Assembly (NCBI GenBank): GCA_030840885.1
Contig: JAVEDQ010000621.1
Coordinates: forward strand, 1 to 6,534
Reading direction: 5' to 3'
DNA from: Frankiaceae bacterium
GTDB lineage: Bacteria > Actinomycetota > Actinomycetes > Frankiales > Frankiaceae
Length of the DNA: 6,534 nt
Shown: piece by piece, positions 5,754 to 6,534 of the stretch
How the letters are laid out: each line of letters starts with the position of its first letter
Numbering within the stretch: the first letter of the stretch is position 1
Notes under the pieces: generated by a model
The model's database searches: none
What the model saw: only the letters and a program-made list of their open reading frames with translations
What the model was told of the DNA's origin: nothing
Made by a program: the position numbers and the translations under genes

Positions 5754-6534
5754 GCGGCCTCCTGTTGATCTTGGGTTTGCTGGTGGTGGGGCCAGGCGGT
5801 GGCTTCGGCGTAGCAGGTGCCGTGGCGGAGGCAGCCGTGAAGGATGCCGACGAGTCGGTTGGACAGGGCGCGCAGCGCCTGGTGGTGACCGGCGCCGGCA
5901 GCGCGGTGGGAGTCGTACTAGGCGCGGGCCCCGGGCGAGACGTTCAGTGCTGTGAAGGCTTGTAGGTGCAGGGCGTCGCGGAGCCGGTCGTTGACGGCGA
6001 ACCGGGCGAGCACGACACGGCGGGTGCCGGAGGCGCGGGTGATCGGTGAGGTGCCGGCGTAGTTCTTCCGGGCTTTGGCGGTGGCGTAGCGGTCGGGGTC
6101 GTCTCCGAATTCGGCGAGCACCCGGGCGCCGAGGATGGTGCCGAGCCCGGGCTGGGACAGCACGATCTCAGCGGCCGGGTGCCGGCCAAAAGACGCTTCC
6201 AGCTCGCCTTCCAGCTCGGTGACCTGCGCGACGGTGGTGGCCAGCAGGGTCACGTAGGCCCGGACCGAGGCGCCGAACGCGTCCGCGATGACCGGCGGCT
6301 GCTCCAGCTTCGGGCTGCGCAGCGCTGTCTGGACCTGCTCGGCGCGAATCTGAAGATTGCGCTGCCGGCCACCCCGGCGCAGAGCGGCGGTGATTTTCGC
6401 CAGGGACAGCCGACGGCCGCGTTCCGGAGTCGAGGCGAGCTCGAGAACTGCCAGCGCGTCACGGCTGGTCAGCTCCGGGAACGCCTCGAGCGCGGCGGGG
6501 TGGAACTCGCGCAGCGTAGAGCGCAGCAGGTTCG
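5727..6534 (-). mobile_element. IS110-family insertion sequence, right-end portion (continues past the window edge)
   Basis: The element is recognised by its transposase. After the original stop codon (5750-5752) the minus strand reads ACACGTTAGGGCCGTGGGAT and then GTCT, resembling the short right ends of actinobacterial IS110 elements; native sequence probably resumes near 5727. IS110 elements lack long terminal inverted repeats and make no large target duplication, so the boundary is an estimate. Only about 20 bases lie between the stop codon and the presumed end, too short for the bridge RNA that guides these elements. The bridge RNA would therefore come from the other end, outside the window, as in the IS110 group rather than IS1111. 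Confidence 0.7.
5750..6534 (-). pseudogene. IS110-family transposase, 5'-partial at the window edge, interrupted by an in-frame TAG
   Basis: The frame enters from the right edge (first full codon 6532-6530) and runs 204 codons to TAG at 5920-5918. It then continues in the same frame for 55 codons to TGA at 5752-5750. The segment has the coiled linker and the Transposase_20 (IS116/IS110/IS902) C-terminal domain: VLSQPGLGTILGARVLAEFGD at fragment residues 124-144 and KNYAGTSPITRASG at 156-169, which holds the conserved serine region of this family. Past the TAG the frame still encodes the usual ending (HHQALRALSNRLVGILHGCLR). Relatives typically read GARAYYD here, so TAG most simply replaces a tyrosine codon by one base change. 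The N-terminal RuvC-like DEDD domain lies outside the window. Unless the stop is suppressed, the truncated protein probably does not function. An internal GTG at 6253 is not a real start. Confidence 0.88.

Noticed and set aside
5747..5965. A 72-codon plus-strand hydrophobic frame (valine/glycine/leucine-rich start)
   Set aside because: It is the exact antisense of the transposase C-terminal codons. The apparent hydrophobic segment comes from complementing glutamine and histidine codons.
6250..6462. A 70-codon minus-strand frame in the transposase region
   Set aside because: The correct transposase phase is continuous from the right edge through this stretch. This frame is an out-of-phase shadow, not evidence of a frameshift.

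Overview
The window is GC-rich DNA (strong G/C preference at third codon positions, GGAGG-type ribosome binding sites, GTG/ATG starts) and most resembles a high-GC actinomycete. This rests on composition and protein style only; no species can be named. Every gene I can support lies on the minus strand, so the biological reading order runs from the right edge to the left edge.

Layout in reading order. (1) 6534-5750: the C-terminal two-thirds of an IS110-family transposase, running off the right edge. An in-frame TAG interrupts it 55 codons before its natural end, so this copy looks inactivated. The right end of the element probably lies at about 5727-5749. (2) 5617-5342: a short TatA-type component of the twin-arginine translocase. 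(3) 5310-3211: a 699-residue STAND-like ATPase with Walker A and B motifs, a middle region that may be a degenerate GNAT fold, and a C-terminal helix-turn-helix, probably an ATP-dependent transcription regulator. (4) 3210-2985: a 226-base intergenic region with phased direct repeats and an inverted repeat, a plausible control region. (5) 2984-1302: a three-domain multicopper oxidase of the CotA/bilirubin-oxidase type with all four copper motifs and a twin-arginine signal. (6) 1288-302: a membrane protein with about five transmembrane segments and a C-terminal cupredoxin domain with a complete type I copper site, 13 bases after the oxidase. (7) 292-252: a strong hairpin that probably ends the transcription unit. 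The remaining 1-251 holds no gene I can support.

Working model (inference): the oxidase folds in the cytoplasm and is exported by the Tat pathway. The TatA paralogue may add export capacity for it. The membrane-anchored cupredoxin sits on the same outer face and could pass electrons to or from the oxidase or deliver copper. The ATPase/HTH protein would control expression, possibly through the repeats ahead of the oxidase gene. The association of tatA, STAND regulator, Tat-exported multicopper oxidase and polytopic cupredoxin is the most interesting point in the window; the individual families are known.
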